Shown: positions 8,304 through 18,750 of the stretch, piece after piece
How the letters are laid out: each line of letters opens with the position of its first letter
Numbering within the stretch: the first letter of the stretch is position 1
Assembly: GCA_026192395.1 (NCBI GenBank)
Contig: WACF01000001.1
Span: 1,201,637 to 1,265,636 of the forward strand
Direction of reading: 5' to 3'
From: Proteobacteria bacterium 005FR1
Lineage (GTDB): Bacteria; Pseudomonadota; Gammaproteobacteria; Pseudomonadales; Cellvibrionaceae
DNA: 64,000 bases
Notes under the pieces: generated by a model
Database searches by the model: none
What the model was told of the DNA's origin: nothing
The model's input: only the letters and a program-made list of their open reading frames with translations
Program-made: the position numbers and the translations under genes

Positions 8304-8384
8304 TGCCTGGGTTCGAGCGGCTGTTTCGAGGGCTGCCAGTTGTCATTTCCCAGCCAAGCGTTCCCAAATCAACCGGGTGTTTGC

Positions 8385-8666
8385 ATGCATATCGCTCTAC
8401 TGACCATGACCTTTCAACTCCCCGCCTGCGAGTCCCTGAAGGAAAAGCGCGGCCGCCTGCGCGGCATGAAGGACCGCTTCGGCAAGCTGAGCAACCTGGC
8501 AGTGAGTGAAACGGGCTTCCACGACGTGTTGGATCGGGCGCAGTGGAGCTTCCTTTCAATTGGTAGCGATCGCGCGCAGATCGACCAGATTTTTTCCAGC
8601 GTCGAACTTTACGCCAGTACCGAACTGGATGCGGTAGTCACGGATGTTCACCGCGAGTGGCTTTGA
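8385..8666 (+). CDS. DUF503 (YlxP-like) family protein
   Basis: The 93-aa protein starts MHIALLTMTFQLPACESLKEKR, the pattern that opens DUF503/YlxP proteins, and contains VSETGFHDVLDRAQWSFLSIGSD typical of the family. These small alpha/beta cytosolic proteins are often encoded near translation or ribosome-maturation genes. Their biochemical role is not settled. I choose the ATG at 8385. The open frame extends far upstream across the divergent ibpA promoter, but that part is unlike any protein. No strong ribosome-binding site is visible. Confidence 0.82.
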   Translation: MHIALLTMTFQLPACESLKEKRGRLRGMKDRFGKLSNLAVSETGFHDVLDRAQWSFLSIGSDRAQIDQIFSSVELYASTELDAVVTDVHREWL

Positions 8667-8805
8667 AGCCTTCCTGCGGCCTGCAATTTGGTAAGCAGCG
8701 CAAACTCTGCCAGCGCCGCCCGGCTATACTTGAGGTTGAGCCGGAACCTTGGGCCCGAGCTCAGGCTCTCAACCCACAACGACTGCAGGGTCCAGGAGAC
8801 AAGCC

Positions 8806-9675
8806 ATGCGCCACCAACGCCTTCCGGGGAATTCACGCGTCTTGCTGACGCTTTCGCTGGCACTCTGCCTGATGCTGGGGAGTTCGCTGACGCTGGGGCT
8901 GAAACCCAGCCATGAAGCCGACCGCCTGGTTCTCGCCGCCGAGCAAGCGCTCTCCAAGAGCAATTACAGCGAGGCGGAAGACTACCTCTCCCAGGCCCGC
9001 CAGCTGGGTATCGAGCTGCCGGCCGACTACGATTTTCTCTACGGGAAATTGCTCCACCACAAAAAGGAGCTGAATCGCGCCCGCAATCACCTGGAACAGT
9101 ACGTCAATCGCGCCGGCAAGGAAGGCGAGCACTACCGGGAAGCCCTTGCCCTGATCACCGAGGTGGAAAGGTCACGTAACGGTCGCAGCCAAAATCGCAC
9201 CGCCAGCGGCAGCGGCGACGGCAGCACCGCGGAGTTGCGCTGGGCCGAGGATCACGAGGAATATATTCGGGAGATACAGGAGCTCTATCAGCAGCCGGAT
9301 GCGGTCAAAGCACTCACCCAGCACATCAACAGCCTGCTTAAGTTCTACGCCTATGGCGACGAGCGCGTCATCGCCACCAACCGCCCCCTGGCGACACCGA
9401 GCCAGCATCGAATCCATACCAGCGACCGCGGCGAGATCGTCTATCTGAGCAAGTTCGGCCGCGGCGAGGAGGTCCCCTTCGACGAGGACCGCTTTCCGGT
9501 TTACGGAATCGATCCCTACATCGACGTTCACTGCAACCGCAGCACCGCCAACTGCTGGCTGATCCATCCCATCACCGCTGAGCGCTGGCTGCAGATTGTG
9601 GAAAACGAGCAGGCCGCCGCCGAGCTAAGCAAGGCCTTTGCTCAACTGATCAAGCGGATGCAGAAGGGAGGTTGA
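8806..9675 (+). CDS. Anchored TPR-like hypothetical protein
   Basis: The 289-aa product has one N-terminal hydrophobic segment (about 11-32, VLLTLSLALCLMLGSSLTLG) that could be an uncleaved anchor or signal peptide. A helical region resembling tetratricopeptide repeats follows (about 35-120), then a Ser/Gly-rich linker (about 125-145) and a C-terminal domain with two cysteines (HCNRSTANCWLIHP) that may form a disulfide in the periplasm. No named family is recognised. The ATG at 8806 follows a good AGGAG site. An in-frame start at 8749 lacks one. The gene is followed by a bidirectional terminator shared with tRNA-Pro. Confidence 0.75.
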   Translation: MRHQRLPGNSRVLLTLSLALCLMLGSSLTLGLKPSHEADRLVLAAEQALSKSNYSEAEDYLSQARQLGIELPADYDFLYGKLLHHKKELNRARNHLEQYVNRAGKEGEHYREALALITEVERSRNGRSQNRTASGSGDGSTAELRWAEDHEEYIREIQELYQQPDAVKALTQHINSLLKFYAYGDERVIATNRPLATPSQHRIHTSDRGEIVYLSKFGRGEEVPFDEDRFPVYGIDPYIDVHCNRSTANCWLIHPITAERWLQIVENEQAAAELSKAFAQLIKRMQKGG

Positions 9676-9805
9676 GAGCGCCAGTCGCCAGTGAAGGATA
9701 CCGTTCAAACGGAAGGATGAGAGTAGAACGCGGGCAGGTCTCTTCGAGGTGTAGGGGCGAACGTCCCTCAGCATCCGCTTACGGGCAACAAAAACCCTTG
9801 GACAT

Positions 9806-9833
9806 AAAAAAACCGCCACGCGGGCGGTTTTTT
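9806..9833. terminator. Bidirectional rho-independent terminator
   Basis: AAAAAAACCGCC and GGCGGTTTTTT flank a short loop. T-runs exist on both strands, so the hairpin can stop the rightward transcript of the TPR-like gene and the leftward transcript of tRNA-Pro. Confidence 0.85.
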
Positions 9834-9838
9834 AGCTT

Positions 9839-9915
9839 TGGTCGGAGTGGCCGGATTTGAACCGACGACCACCACACCCCCAGTGTGGTGCGCTACCAAG
9901 CTGCGCTACACTCCG
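9839..9915 (-). tRNA. tRNA-Pro (GGG)
   Basis: The reverse complement is a 77-nt tRNA with the family-typical first base C (CGGAGTG acceptor), an anticodon loop centred on GGG, the T-loop GTTCAAA and encoded CCA. It is a single gene ending at the bidirectional terminator. Confidence 0.96.
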
Positions 9916-10009
9916 AATCGTTCGCAGGGGCGCAGAAGGCTCCCGGCGAAGAGGGCGGAATCATACATCAACATCGGCCAAATGCAAGTCCGGGTGGGGT
10001 GAACAGCGG

Positions 10010-10045
10010 AAAATGCGCGGCCCGCCTTGGGCCGCATTTTCGACT
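10010..10045 (-). terminator. Possible terminator after the PRC-barrel gene
   Basis: GAAAATGCGGCCCAAGG...GGGCCGCGCATTTTC on the minus strand gives long, slightly mismatched arms with a short TTTTCC tail, 30 bp beyond the stop of the PRC-barrel gene. Confidence 0.5.
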
Positions 10046-10073
10046 CTCCGCGGTCCGACTCCCACCCCGGTCG

Positions 10074-10763
10074 CTAGCCGAGGAAATCGATGTCGAAGTC
10101 CTGCTGCTGCTCTACCTCTTCCACGCTCAGGTCGGCGCGGATATTACCTTCATCGCTGACCTCGACCTCGTTCACACGCACCGCTCGAAGCTCCTGTTCG
10201 AAGAAGTCATCGGGGTCCATTGCCACTACGTAGTGCGTTACCTTGCCCGTTTCCGGGTGGATAAGAATGTCTTCCACTTCCCGTGTTGTGCCGTCCTTGA
10301 ATTCGATTTTGCTGCCGATGAGCTTGTCCACCATCCGGTGATCCGCCTCGCTGCGGGTGATTTTCAGCTCATCGCGGGGCAAGCTGACTTCCGCGTCTTC
10401 CACGATCAGGTTGACGTCTCCAGTGATGCTGTATTCCACATCAACGGCGTCGAAGTTGAGGAAGCCTTCCTGGCCCAGATAAACGGCGGAGAGCGGCTGC
10501 GGGCGGTCCCAAATCACATATTCCACTGCGTCGCCCGTCTCGTTGAGAATCAGATATTCGACCTGGCCGATCCCACTGAAGCGGCTTTTGATGTCACCCG
10601 CCAGAATGGCTTTCGCGGAAATCGCCTCTTTGCGCATTTCCTCCCATTTTTTCGACATGTCCTGCTGCTGGTCTTGCTTCGACACGTCCTGCTGGTTCTG
10701 CGCGAATGCGAATGAACCGACCGTCAACGTAGCGACGGCGATTGCGAGATTTGCGATTTTCAT
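10074..10763 (-). CDS. Exported PRC-barrel domain protein
   Basis: The 229-aa protein has a cleavable signal peptide (MKIANLAIAVATLTVGSFAFA, about 1-21), a charged Gln/Lys-rich stretch (22-50) and two PRC-barrel-like beta modules (about 50-125 and 140-205). The second contains EFKDGTTREVEDILIHPETGKVTHYVV, which is typical of the fold. PRC barrels bind partner proteins. An exported one is probably envelope-associated, possibly a stress protein, given its position divergent from htpX. The ATG has a strong AAGGAGG site. The frame extends further upstream without signal-peptide logic and is not used. Confidence 0.82.
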   Translation of the reverse strand: MKIANLAIAVATLTVGSFAFAQNQQDVSKQDQQQDMSKKWEEMRKEAISAKAILAGDIKSRFSGIGQVEYLILNETGDAVEYVIWDRPQPLSAVYLGQEGFLNFDAVDVEYSITGDVNLIVEDAEVSLPRDELKITRSEADHRMVDKLIGSKIEFKDGTTREVEDILIHPETGKVTHYVVAMDPDDFFEQELRAVRVNEVEVSDEGNIRADLSVEEVEQQQDFDIDFLG

Positions 10764-10904
10764 AAGGCCTCCTTGGCAAGGAAAATAGAGTCGAGCCGGG
10801 TCGAAAAGACCCCACTCTCGATACCAGTACCTTTGACTGAAGCGCTGCGCCTGTGATCCGTACGAAGACAACTTTCTCCCGCGCCTGCCTCTTGTGCCTG
10901 AGGC

Positions 10905-10934
10905 ATTGAAATTTCTCATTTTCGGCCCTATATA
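10905..10934 (+). promoter_or_regulatory. htpX promoter: overlapping sigma-32-like and sigma-70 elements
   Basis: ATTGAAA (10905-10911), a 14-bp spacer and CCCTATAT (10926-10933) match the sigma-32 pattern with one mismatch in each box. The same bases read as sigma-70 are TTGAAA (10906-10911), 17 bp and TATATA (10929-10934). HtpX belongs to the heat-shock regulon in E. coli, which fits. Confidence 0.72.
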
Positions 10935-10992
10935 GCGCGGAGGCCTCCCGTCTGGGGAGACCACCCAAAGAGACCACCCTCAGGAGACCTGT

Positions 10993-11883
10993 GTGTTCCG
11001 AATCGGCTTGTTCCTAATGACCAACTTGGCCATCATTCTGGTTGCCAGCATTACCCTTAATCTGCTCGGCGTGGGCAGTTATCTGGACGAGACCGGCACC
11101 GGCCTCAACCTGCAGGCCCTGCTGATTTTCTGTGCCGTATTCGGCTTCGCCGGCTCGTTTGTTTCCCTGTTCATCTCCAAGTGGATTGCCAAGCGCACCA
11201 CCGGCACGCGAGTCATCGAACAACCGCGAACCGACGGTGAGCGGTGGTTGCTTCAAACGGTGAAGGAGCTGTCCCAGAAGGCTGGGATCGATATGCCGGA
11301 AGTCGGCATCTTCCCGGCCCAGCAGTCGAATGCCTTCGCCACGGGCTGGAACCGAAATAAGGCGCTGGTCGCAGTGAGCGAAGGCATGCTGCAGCGCTTC
11401 AGCAAGGATGAAATTCGCGCAGTGCTGGCTCACGAAGTCGGCCACGTAGCGAACGGCGATATGGTGACCCTGGCGCTGGTACAGGGCGTAGTGAATACCT
11501 TCGTGATGTTCTTCGCGCGGATTATCGGCCACACAGTGGACCGGGTTGTATCCAAGACCGAGCAGGGCCACGGCCTGGGGTACTACGTCACGACCTTCAT
11601 CGCGGAAATCGTTCTGGCGGTGCTCGCCACCATGATCGTGGCCTGGTTCTCCCGCAAGCGGGAATACCGCGCCGATTACGCCGGCGCTACCCTGGCCGAC
11701 CGCAATGCAATGATTGCGGCCCTGCAGCGCCTGAAGGCGGAAATGGAAGCCCGAGTGCCGAACCAGATGCCGGATACGCTGGTGGCCTTTGGTATCTCGC
11801 CCGGGTTCAAGCAAGGCATCATGGCGGCCTTTGCTACTCACCCGCCGCTGGATGATCGAATTGCGGCGTTGCGCAGTCTTTGA
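10993..11883 (+). CDS. htpX: Membrane zinc metalloprotease HtpX
   Basis: This 296-aa M48 protease of the inner membrane takes part in quality control of misfolded membrane proteins. It has hydrophobic segments near 5-27, 36-57, 155-178 and 190-215. The zinc site HEVGH lies at about 147-151 and the third ligand Glu in the [11 protein letters not shown] helix near 222. Length and layout match E. coli HtpX. The start is GTG at 10993 with CAGGAG upstream. A terminator follows at 11932. Confidence 0.96.
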   Translation: MFRIGLFLMTNLAIILVASITLNLLGVGSYLDETGTGLNLQALLIFCAVFGFAGSFVSLFISKWIAKRTTGTRVIEQPRTDGERWLLQTVKELSQKAGIDMPEVGIFPAQQSNAFATGWNRNKALVAVSEGMLQRFSKDEIRAVLAHEVGHVANGDMVTLALVQGVVNTFVMFFARIIGHTVDRVVSKTEQGHGLGYYVTTFIAEIVLAVLATMIVAWFSRKREYRADYAGATLADRNAMIAALQRLKAEMEARVPNQMPDTLVAFGISPGFKQGIMAAFATHPPLDDRIAALRSL

Positions 11884-11931
11884 GGCAGTCGCTAGTACCT
11901 GGTTGCTAAACGCCATAAACGCCAGTCGGAA

Positions 11932-11957
11932 AAGCCACCTTCGGGTGGCTTTTTTAT
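11932..11957 (+). terminator. Rho-independent terminator of htpX
   Basis: AAAAGCCACC-TTCG-GGTGGCTTTTTT is a classical stem with a stable UUCG-type tetraloop and six T residues, 49 bp after the htpX stop. Confidence 0.92.
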
Positions 11958-11996
11958 TCATAGCCCGGGTGGTGCGTAGAGGCCATGCACCACCTC

Positions 11997-13165
11997 TGCG
12001 TCATCCCGGCGAAGGCCGGGATCCATGGGAAGGAAGCTGAGGTTGAAACATTAAGCGAGGGCGAGTGATAGCCCCGCCCGCATGGCTTTCGCTCGCAGAT
12101 TCCAGCCTTCGCCGGAATGACGGTCGAGTTTATTTTCGGTCCGGCGGGTCTGGTAAGCCGTGCGTTAACCCTGGACTCGACATCCTCCTGCGTCATCCCG
12201 GCGAAGGCCGGGATCCACGGGAAGGAAGCTGAGGTTGAAGCATTCAGCGAGGGCGAGTGATAGCCCCACCCGCATGGCTTCGTTCGTAGATTCCGGCCTT
12301 CGCCGGAATGACGGCCGAGTTTTTATCGGTCTTGGCGGGTCGGGTAAGCCGTGCGTTAACCCTGGACTCGACATCCTCCTGCGTCATCCCGGCGAAGGCC
12401 GGGATCCACGGGAAGGAAGCTGAGGTTGAAACATTCAGCGAGGGCGAGTCATAGCCCCACCCGCATGGCTTCGTTCGTAGATTCCGGCCTTCGCCGGAAT
12501 GACGGCCGAGTTTTTATCGGTCTTGGCGGGTCCGGTAAGCCGTGCGCTAAGCCTGGACTCGACATCACTCCTGCGTCATCCCGGCGAAGGCCGGGATCCA
12601 TGGGAAGGAAGCTGAGGTTGAAACATTCAGCGAGGGCCATTGATAGTCCCACTCGCATGGCTTCGTTCGTAGATTCCGGCCTTCGCCGGAATGACGGTCG
12701 AGTTTATTATCGGTCTTGGCGGGTCGGGTAAGTCGTGCGTTAAGCCTGGACTCGACATCCTCCTGCGTCATCCCGGCGAAGGCCGGGATCCATGGCAACG
12801 AAGCTGAGGTTGAAACATTCAGTGAGGGCGAGTAATAGCTCCACCCGCATGGCTTCGTTCGTAGATTCCGGCCTTCGCCGGCATGACGGTCGAGTTGATT
12901 TTCGGTCTGGCGAGTCCGGTAAGCCGTGCGTTAATCCTGGACTCGACATCCTCCTGCGTCATCCCGGCGAAGGCCGGGATCCACGGGAAGGAAGCTGCGG
13001 TTGAAACATTCAGCGAGGGCGAGTGATAGCCCCACCCGCATGGGCTTCGTTCGTAGATTCCGGCCTTCGCCGGAATGACGTCGAATTTATCTTCGGTCTT
13101 GGCGGGTCGGGTAAGTCGTGCGTTAAGCCTGGACCCGACATCCTCCTGCGTCATCCCGGCGCAGG
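11997..13165. repeat. Six tandem 191/192-bp units plus a partial seventh
   Basis: The motif TGCGTCATCCCGGCGAAGGC begins at 11997, 12189, 12380, 12572, 12764, 12955 and 13147, so the period is 191 or 192 bp throughout. Each unit carries two inverted arms (TCATCCCGGCGAAGGCCGGGATCCA and its variant complement GATTCCGGCCTTCGCCGGAATGACG) about 70 bp apart, separated by conserved non-palindromic DNA. Copies differ at scattered positions. There is no leader, no variable spacer and no convincing gene. It resembles a large BIME-like satellite between htpX and the merR/ihfA end of the translation operon. Confidence 0.95.
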
Positions 13166-13194
13166 CACACACGGAATGGAAGATGACAGAAACG

Positions 13195-13222
13195 AAAAAG
13201 CCGCTCAAACGAGCGGCTCTTC
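13195..13222 (-). terminator. Terminator of the thrS-merR operon
   Basis: On the minus strand AGAGCCGCTCGTTTGAGCGGCTTTTTC forms an 8-bp GC stem followed by five T residues, 14 bp past the merR-type stop codon. Confidence 0.88.
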
Positions 13223-13235
13223 TGGAGACTGGAGA

Positions 13236-13592
13236 CTAGATTTTCAGCACGCCCAAAACATCCTCCAGCTCATTGATCATCTGGCTGACCAACTGATTGA
13301 ACTGGGAAGCGTCCTGTTGGGCTGTATCACCGCTCATCTGCTGGCGGGCACCGCCGATGGTGAAGCCCTGATCGTACAACAGTGCGCGAATCTGGCGGAT
13401 GGTCAGAACATCCTGGTGTTGGTAGTAGCGGCGATTGCCGCGGCGCTTGACCGGCTTCAGCTGGGGAAACTCCTGTTCCCAATAACGCAGCACGTGCGGT
13501 TTGACCGCACAAAGCTCGCTCACTTCGCCGATGGTGAAATAGCGTTTGCCAGGGATCGCTGGTAGTTCGTCGTTATTGCTTGGTTCCAGCAT
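13236..13592 (-). CDS. MerR-family transcriptional regulator (IhfA-linked)
   Basis: The 118-aa protein has a MerR winged-helix DNA-binding domain (about 16-85: [25 protein letters not shown], then RRGNRRYY) and a short dimerising tail. It lacks the cysteine ligands of metal sensors. A MerR gene directly after ihfA is conserved in gammaproteobacteria, and its target is not established. It overlaps the end of ihfA by 20 bp, which implies translational coupling, and is the last gene of the operon. Confidence 0.9.
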   Translation of the reverse strand: MLEPSNNDELPAIPGKRYFTIGEVSELCAVKPHVLRYWEQEFPQLKPVKRRGNRRYYQHQDVLTIRQIRALLYDQGFTIGGARQQMSGDTAQQDASQFNQLVSQMINELEDVLGVLKI

Positions 13593-13878
13593 AAGCCTCT
13601 ACTCGAGCTTTCAGCTTCTGCCCGGGTCGGAAGGTGACGACGCGGCGGGCGGTAATGGGGATTTCTTCACCGGTTTTGGGATTGCGGCCGGGTCGCTGGC
13701 TTTTATCGCGCAGGTCGAAGTTGCCGAATCCCGACAGCTTCACCTGTTCGTTGCTTTCCAGCGAGCGGCGGATTTCCTCGAAGAACAACTCCACGAGCTC
13801 TTTGGCCTCGCGTTTGTTGAGCCCCAATTCCTCGTACAGCTTTTCAGCCAGATCCGCCTTGGTCAGCGCCCCATTCAT
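13573..13878 (-). CDS. ihfA: Integration host factor subunit alpha
   Basis: The 101-aa product is a DNABII histone-like protein. It shows the dimerisation helices (3-45), [20 protein letters not shown] and the DNA-intercalating beta-arm [12 protein letters not shown] (about 60-72). It pairs with IhfB to bend DNA in transcription, recombination and replication. Its position after pheT is the standard gammaproteobacterial arrangement. Confidence 0.97.
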   Translation of the reverse strand: MNGALTKADLAEKLYEELGLNKREAKELVELFFEEIRRSLESNEQVKLSGFGNFDLRDKSQRPGRNPKTGEEIPITARRVVTFRPGQKLKARVEAYAGTKQ

Positions 13879-13908
13879 GCCGTTGAAGCCCTATAGTCTA
13901 CCGTAGAA

Positions 13909-16284
13909 TCACCGGAGGGTGGCGTCAAACGCCTCCTTCAAACCGTTGATGACCGCTTCGATGGAGGCATTGATTTCAGATTCGTTAAGAGTGCGGGACG
14001 GATCTTGAAAGGTCAAGCCCAACGCGACACTTTTTCTTTGTGGATCAATGCCTTTGCCTGCATAAACATCAAAGATCTTTAAGTCTCGCAAGTAAGTTCC
14101 AGCAGCTTCGCGAGCCTTGTTTGCGAGGCTTCCCACCTGCACTGACTTGTCCACCACCACCGCGATGTCCCGGCGCACTTCAGGGAATCTGCTGATTTCC
14201 TGGAAGTCCGGTACCCGCGCTTCCATCAGCTCTGCCTGCTTGAGCTCGAACAGATACACCGGCTGATCAATGTCCAATTGTTGCTGAATCTGTGGGTGCA
14301 GCGCACCCATGTAGCCGACGGACTTACCATTCCGCAGGATGACTGCACACTGACCGGGGTGAAGAGCTGAATGGCTGCCTGCTTCGAAGCGGTACTCACC
14401 CGCATTGCCGGTCTTCGCCAGCAGCGCTTCCACGTCCCCTTTCAGATCGTAGAAGTCGACAGACGCGTTGATGTCGGCCCAGTTCTCCGACCAGCGGGGA
14501 CCGCTGATCAGACCGGCCAGCATTGGCTCCTGCTGGAGTTCGCCCTCCAGACGGAAGCGCATACCCGCCTCGAACAGGCGCACGCGGCTCTGCTGACGAT
14601 TGAGGTTGTAGGCCAGCGTCTGCACCAGACTCGGCCACAGGCTACTGCGCATTACCGCCAGATCGGCGCTGAGGGGATTTTCCAGAGCCACCGGCTGGCC
14701 TTCGGGATCAAAGGTCTTCGCCAACTCGGCGCCGATGAAGCTGTAGGTAATCGCTTCATGATAACCGCGGGCCACCAGTACATCCTTCAGCACCGGCAGG
14801 GAAATGCGGTCTTCCCGCTGCTCACCCATGGCCAGCCTCATCGGCTGCACGTTGGAAGGCAGGCGGTTGTAACCGTAGATACGGGCCAGCTCCTCCAGAA
14901 GGTCCTCTTCGATGGCCAGGTCGAAGCGGTAGCTGGGGATCCTGAAGGTCCAGCCGTTCTCATCGCTGTCAGTCTGTTCCAGCCCCAGGCGGGTGAGGAT
15001 GTTCACCACATCGCCGTCAGGGATGCTGAAACCAAGGCCATTCGTAATACGCTCACGACGTACTTTCACGAAAAGCTCGTCAGGCAAATGCGCCTGCGAT
15101 TCCGCCACTATCAGCGGACCCGCTTCGCCGCCGGCGATTTCGATCAGCAACTGGCTGGCCCGCTCCATCGCGGTCTCCGCCAGATTGTAGTCCACACCGC
15201 GCTCATAACGGTGGGACGCGTCCGTATGCATTCCGTAGTTGCGTGCCTTGCCGGCAATCGCCAGCGGCGCGAAGAAGGCGCTTTCGAAAAAGATATTGCG
15301 GGTGCTGTCGCTCACCGCGGTGCGCTGGCCGCCCATGATGCCGGCCATGGCGATCGGGCCCTGCTCATCGGTGATCAGCAGTGTGTCGTCTTTCAGCTCG
15401 ACGGTGTTGCCGTCCAGCAGCTCGATTTTTTCGCCGGCGTTGGCCATTCGCACCAGCACCTTGCCCGACAGCTTGTCCAGGTCAAAGGCGTGCATGGGCT
15501 GACCCAGTTCCAGCAGCACATAGTTGGTCACATCCACCACGCAATCGTGGGGCCGCAAACCGCAGCGACGCAGGCGCTCCTGCAACCAGAGCGGGCTCGG
15601 GCAGCTTACGTCCACATTGCGAATTACCCGGCCGATGTACCGGGGACATTGGGCCTTCGCTTCCACCTCGAGCGGGAAGGTCTCCTCGATCTGCGGCTTG
15701 ACGCTGGCGATTTGCGGCTCGCTGACCGGCAAACGGTTGATCACCCCGACTTCGCGGGCAATGCCGCGCAGGCTCAGGCAGTCCCCGCGATTGGGCGTGA
15801 GGTCCACGTCGATGATGCTGTCGGCCAGGTTCAGATAATCCTGCAAAGGCGTACCGATGGGTGCGTCTTCCGGCAATTCCCACAAACCGCTCGAATCTTC
15901 GCCGGCTTCCAGTTCGGTCTGCGCGCAGAGCATGCCATTGGATTCCACGCCGCGCAGTTTGGCTTTCTTGATCTTGAAGTCACCCGGCAAAACCGCGCCC
16001 ACAGTGGCAAAAGGCACGCGGATACCGGCACGCGCGTTCGGCGCACCGCAGACGACTTGCAGGGTTTCACCGCCGTCGGCATTGACCTGGCAGACGCGCA
16101 GCTTGTCCGCATCCGGGTGCTGCTCGATGGAGGCGATCTCGGCCACGACCACACCGCTGAAGGTGCCGGCCACAGGTTCGATGGCGTCCACTTCCAGACC
16201 GGCCATCGTGATCTGCTCAACGAGGGTCTGAGTGTCGACCTCGGGGTTCACCCATTCGCGGAGCCAGGTTTCGCTGATTTTCAT
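13909..16284 (-). CDS. pheT: Phenylalanyl-tRNA synthetase beta subunit
   Basis: The 791-aa beta chain of the (alpha-beta)2 enzyme charges tRNA-Phe. Domains in order are an OB-fold tRNA-binding module (about 38-150), the B3/B4 editing region (about 210-390), B5 (about 400-475), a catalytic-like core (about 480-690) and a C-terminal ferredoxin-fold anticodon domain (about 700-791). Length agrees with E. coli PheT. No clear ribosome-binding site precedes the ATG. The gene is separated from pheS by about 196 bp of repeat DNA, wider than usual. Confidence 0.97.
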   Translation of the reverse strand: MKISETWLREWVNPEVDTQTLVEQITMAGLEVDAIEPVAGTFSGVVVAEIASIEQHPDADKLRVCQVNADGGETLQVVCGAPNARAGIRVPFATVGAVLPGDFKIKKAKLRGVESNGMLCAQTELEAGEDSSGLWELPEDAPIGTPLQDYLNLADSIIDVDLTPNRGDCLSLRGIAREVGVINRLPVSEPQIASVKPQIEETFPLEVEAKAQCPRYIGRVIRNVDVSCPSPLWLQERLRRCGLRPHDCVVDVTNYVLLELGQPMHAFDLDKLSGKVLVRMANAGEKIELLDGNTVELKDDTLLITDEQGPIAMAGIMGGQRTAVSDSTRNIFFESAFFAPLAIAGKARNYGMHTDASHRYERGVDYNLAETAMERASQLLIEIAGGEAGPLIVAESQAHLPDELFVKVRRERITNGLGFSIPDGDVVNILTRLGLEQTDSDENGWTFRIPSYRFDLAIEEDLLEELARIYGYNRLPSNVQPMRLAMGEQREDRISLPVLKDVLVARGYHEAITYSFIGAELAKTFDPEGQPVALENPLSADLAVMRSSLWPSLVQTLAYNLNRQQSRVRLFEAGMRFRLEGELQQEPMLAGLISGPRWSENWADINASVDFYDLKGDVEALLAKTGNAGEYRFEAGSHSALHPGQCAVILRNGKSVGYMGALHPQIQQQLDIDQPVYLFELKQAELMEARVPDFQEISRFPEVRRDIAVVVDKSVQVGSLANKAREAAGTYLRDLKIFDVYAGKGIDPQRKSVALGLTFQDPSRTLNESEINASIEAVINGLKEAFDATLR

Positions 16285-16292
16285 AGGTTGGT

Positions 16293-16325
16293 GTCTCTAG
16301 TCGCTAATGGCTAGTCGCTAGTTGT
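16293..16325. repeat. CTAGTCG heptamer array in the pheS-pheT spacer
   Basis: TCTCTAGTCGCTAATGGCTAGTCGCTAGTTG is a degenerate run of the heptamer family, nine bases upstream of the pheT start. It lies inside the transcript of one of the most conserved operons, where the spacer is normally short. Confidence 0.85.
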
Positions 16326-16378
16326 TTGGTTTCTGCTGCTGCCGTTTTGGCGGCTTAAAGTCCGTGCCTTGGTTAACG

Positions 16379-16435
16379 ATGGATCCCGGCCCCTGCCTTC
16401 GCAGGGGCCGGCTCTGACTACCGCCGGGATGACGG
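16379..16435. repeat. TCATTCCGGC-family hairpin in the pheS-pheT spacer
   Basis: GGATCCCGGCCCCTGCCTTCGCAGGGGCCGG is a strong hairpin by itself, and CCGCCGGGATGACGG closes the outer inverted repeat. It would be transcribed between pheS and pheT. Confidence 0.8.
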
Positions 16436-16480
16436 AGTGGCGAAGGGCCGTAATCCATTGCTATCCGACGACACAGCGCT

Positions 16481-17803
<1,323 letters not shown>

Positions 17804-17829
17804 ACCGGGCTTGATTCTTTGCTCCACAA

Positions 17830-17884
17830 AAAATTAAACCCATCGACCTTGCCCGGAACCTGCCGAACAAGGGGATGGGTTTAC
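17830..17884 (-). terminator. Rho-independent terminator after rplT
   Basis: On the minus strand TAAACCCATC...GATGGGTTTA forms the outer stem, with CTTG and CAAG pairs inside, followed by ATTTTTTG. It lies about 30 bp past the rplT stop, so the ribosomal part of the operon is at least partly terminated before pheS. Confidence 0.82.
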
Positions 17885-17912
17885 GTTGCGCGAGGCTTGT
17901 CAGTTCAGCGAA

Positions 17913-18269
17913 TTAACCGAGAGCTGCCTTCGCCTGCGCAACGACGTTCGCAAACGTCGGCTTGTCGTGGACGGCCAGATCAGCCAGGACGCGGCGGTCC
18001 AGGGCGATGTTGGCGCGCTTCAGGCCAGCGATCAGCTTGCTGTAGGTCAGACCTTCAGCGCGGGACTGGGCGTTGATACGCGTGATCCACAGAGCGCGGA
18101 AGTTGCGCTTCTTCGCACGACGGTCGCGGTAGGCGTACTGACCGGCCTTGATGACCGCCTGCTTGGCAACGCGGAACACGCGCGAACGTGCACCGTAGTA
18201 ACCCTTGGCTGCCTTCAATACTTTTTTGTGACGACGACGCGCCACTACACCACGTTTTACTCGAGCCAT
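17913..18269 (-). CDS. rplT: 50S ribosomal protein L20
   Basis: The 118-aa, very basic protein has the full L20 signature ([20 protein letters not shown] at the start, [18 protein letters not shown] in the middle). It is needed for early 50S assembly and in enterobacteria represses rpmI-rplT translation. It follows rpmI by 15 bp with a visible AGGAGG-like site. Confidence 0.98.
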   Translation of the reverse strand: MARVKRGVVARRRHKKVLKAAKGYYGARSRVFRVAKQAVIKAGQYAYRDRRAKKRNFRALWITRINAQSRAEGLTYSKLIAGLKRANIALDRRVLADLAVHDKPTFANVVAQAKAALG

Positions 18270-18284
18270 TAGTCAAATCCTCCC

Positions 18285-18479
18285 TTAATTCGCGCGCAGC
18301 ATGCGATCGACCATTGGCTTGTCGACCTTGCTGACGATACGGGTACCACGAAGCTGACGCTTACGCTTGGTGGTCATCTTGGTGAGGATGTGGCTTTTGA
18401 AGGCCCGCTTTACTTTGTAACCGGCGGCGGTTTTCTTGAAACGCTTGGCCGCGCCGCTGTGTACTTTAGCTTTTGGCAT
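18285..18479 (-). CDS. rpmI: 50S ribosomal protein L35
   Basis: The 64-aa product begins [20 protein letters not shown], the L35 signature, and is highly basic. I start at the ATG at 18479, which gives the usual length. The open frame reaches 18599, but that part has no L35 homology. It sits in the conserved infC-rpmI-rplT order. Confidence 0.98.
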   Translation of the reverse strand: MPKAKVHSGAAKRFKKTAAGYKVKRAFKSHILTKMTTKRKRQLRGTRIVSKVDKPMVDRMLRAN

Positions 18480-18603
18480 GGAAATAACTCCGCTTTGGGA
18501 AACCCTTGGGTTCAGGCTCCGATTGATAATCAGAGCAATCAGGCAAGCTAATGGGGCCCGGGATGCTCTGCTGTGGCGGTCAGATTCGCACCTGACCATC
18601 CAC

Positions 18604-18683
18604 CGTCATTCCGGCGAAGGCCGGAATCCAATCTTCTACCCTCACTTCCAGCCCCATGGATTCCTGCCTTCGCAGGAATGACG
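18604..18683. repeat. TCATTCCGGC-family inverted repeat between infC and rpmI
   Basis: GTCATTCCGGCGAAGGCCGGAATCCA (two halves joined) at 18604-18629 faces GGATTCCTGCCTTCGCAGGAATGACG (two halves joined) at 18658-18683. It enlarges the infC-rpmI spacer to over 250 bp, inside the L20-regulated leader region of enterobacterial operons. Confidence 0.88.
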
Positions 18684-18750
18684 CCGGAGAGATAAAGGGA
18701 AGTCGACGGGAACTTCAGGGCCAACTCCACCCGGGAATTGGCGATTTCGT

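Noticed and set aside
7755-8384. Upstream extension of the DUF503 frame
   Set aside because: It would cross the ibpA gene and its promoter on the opposite strand. The translated part has no resemblance to DUF503 proteins.
11997-13165. Possible CRISPR array
   Set aside because: Units are 191-192 bp with no short repeat separated by unique spacers, and there are no cas genes nearby.
14371-16314. A 647-aa open frame on the plus strand
   Set aside because: It lies fully opposite pheT, whose product matches PheRS beta over its whole length. The plus-strand protein is His/Gln/Val-rich as expected for an antisense shadow.
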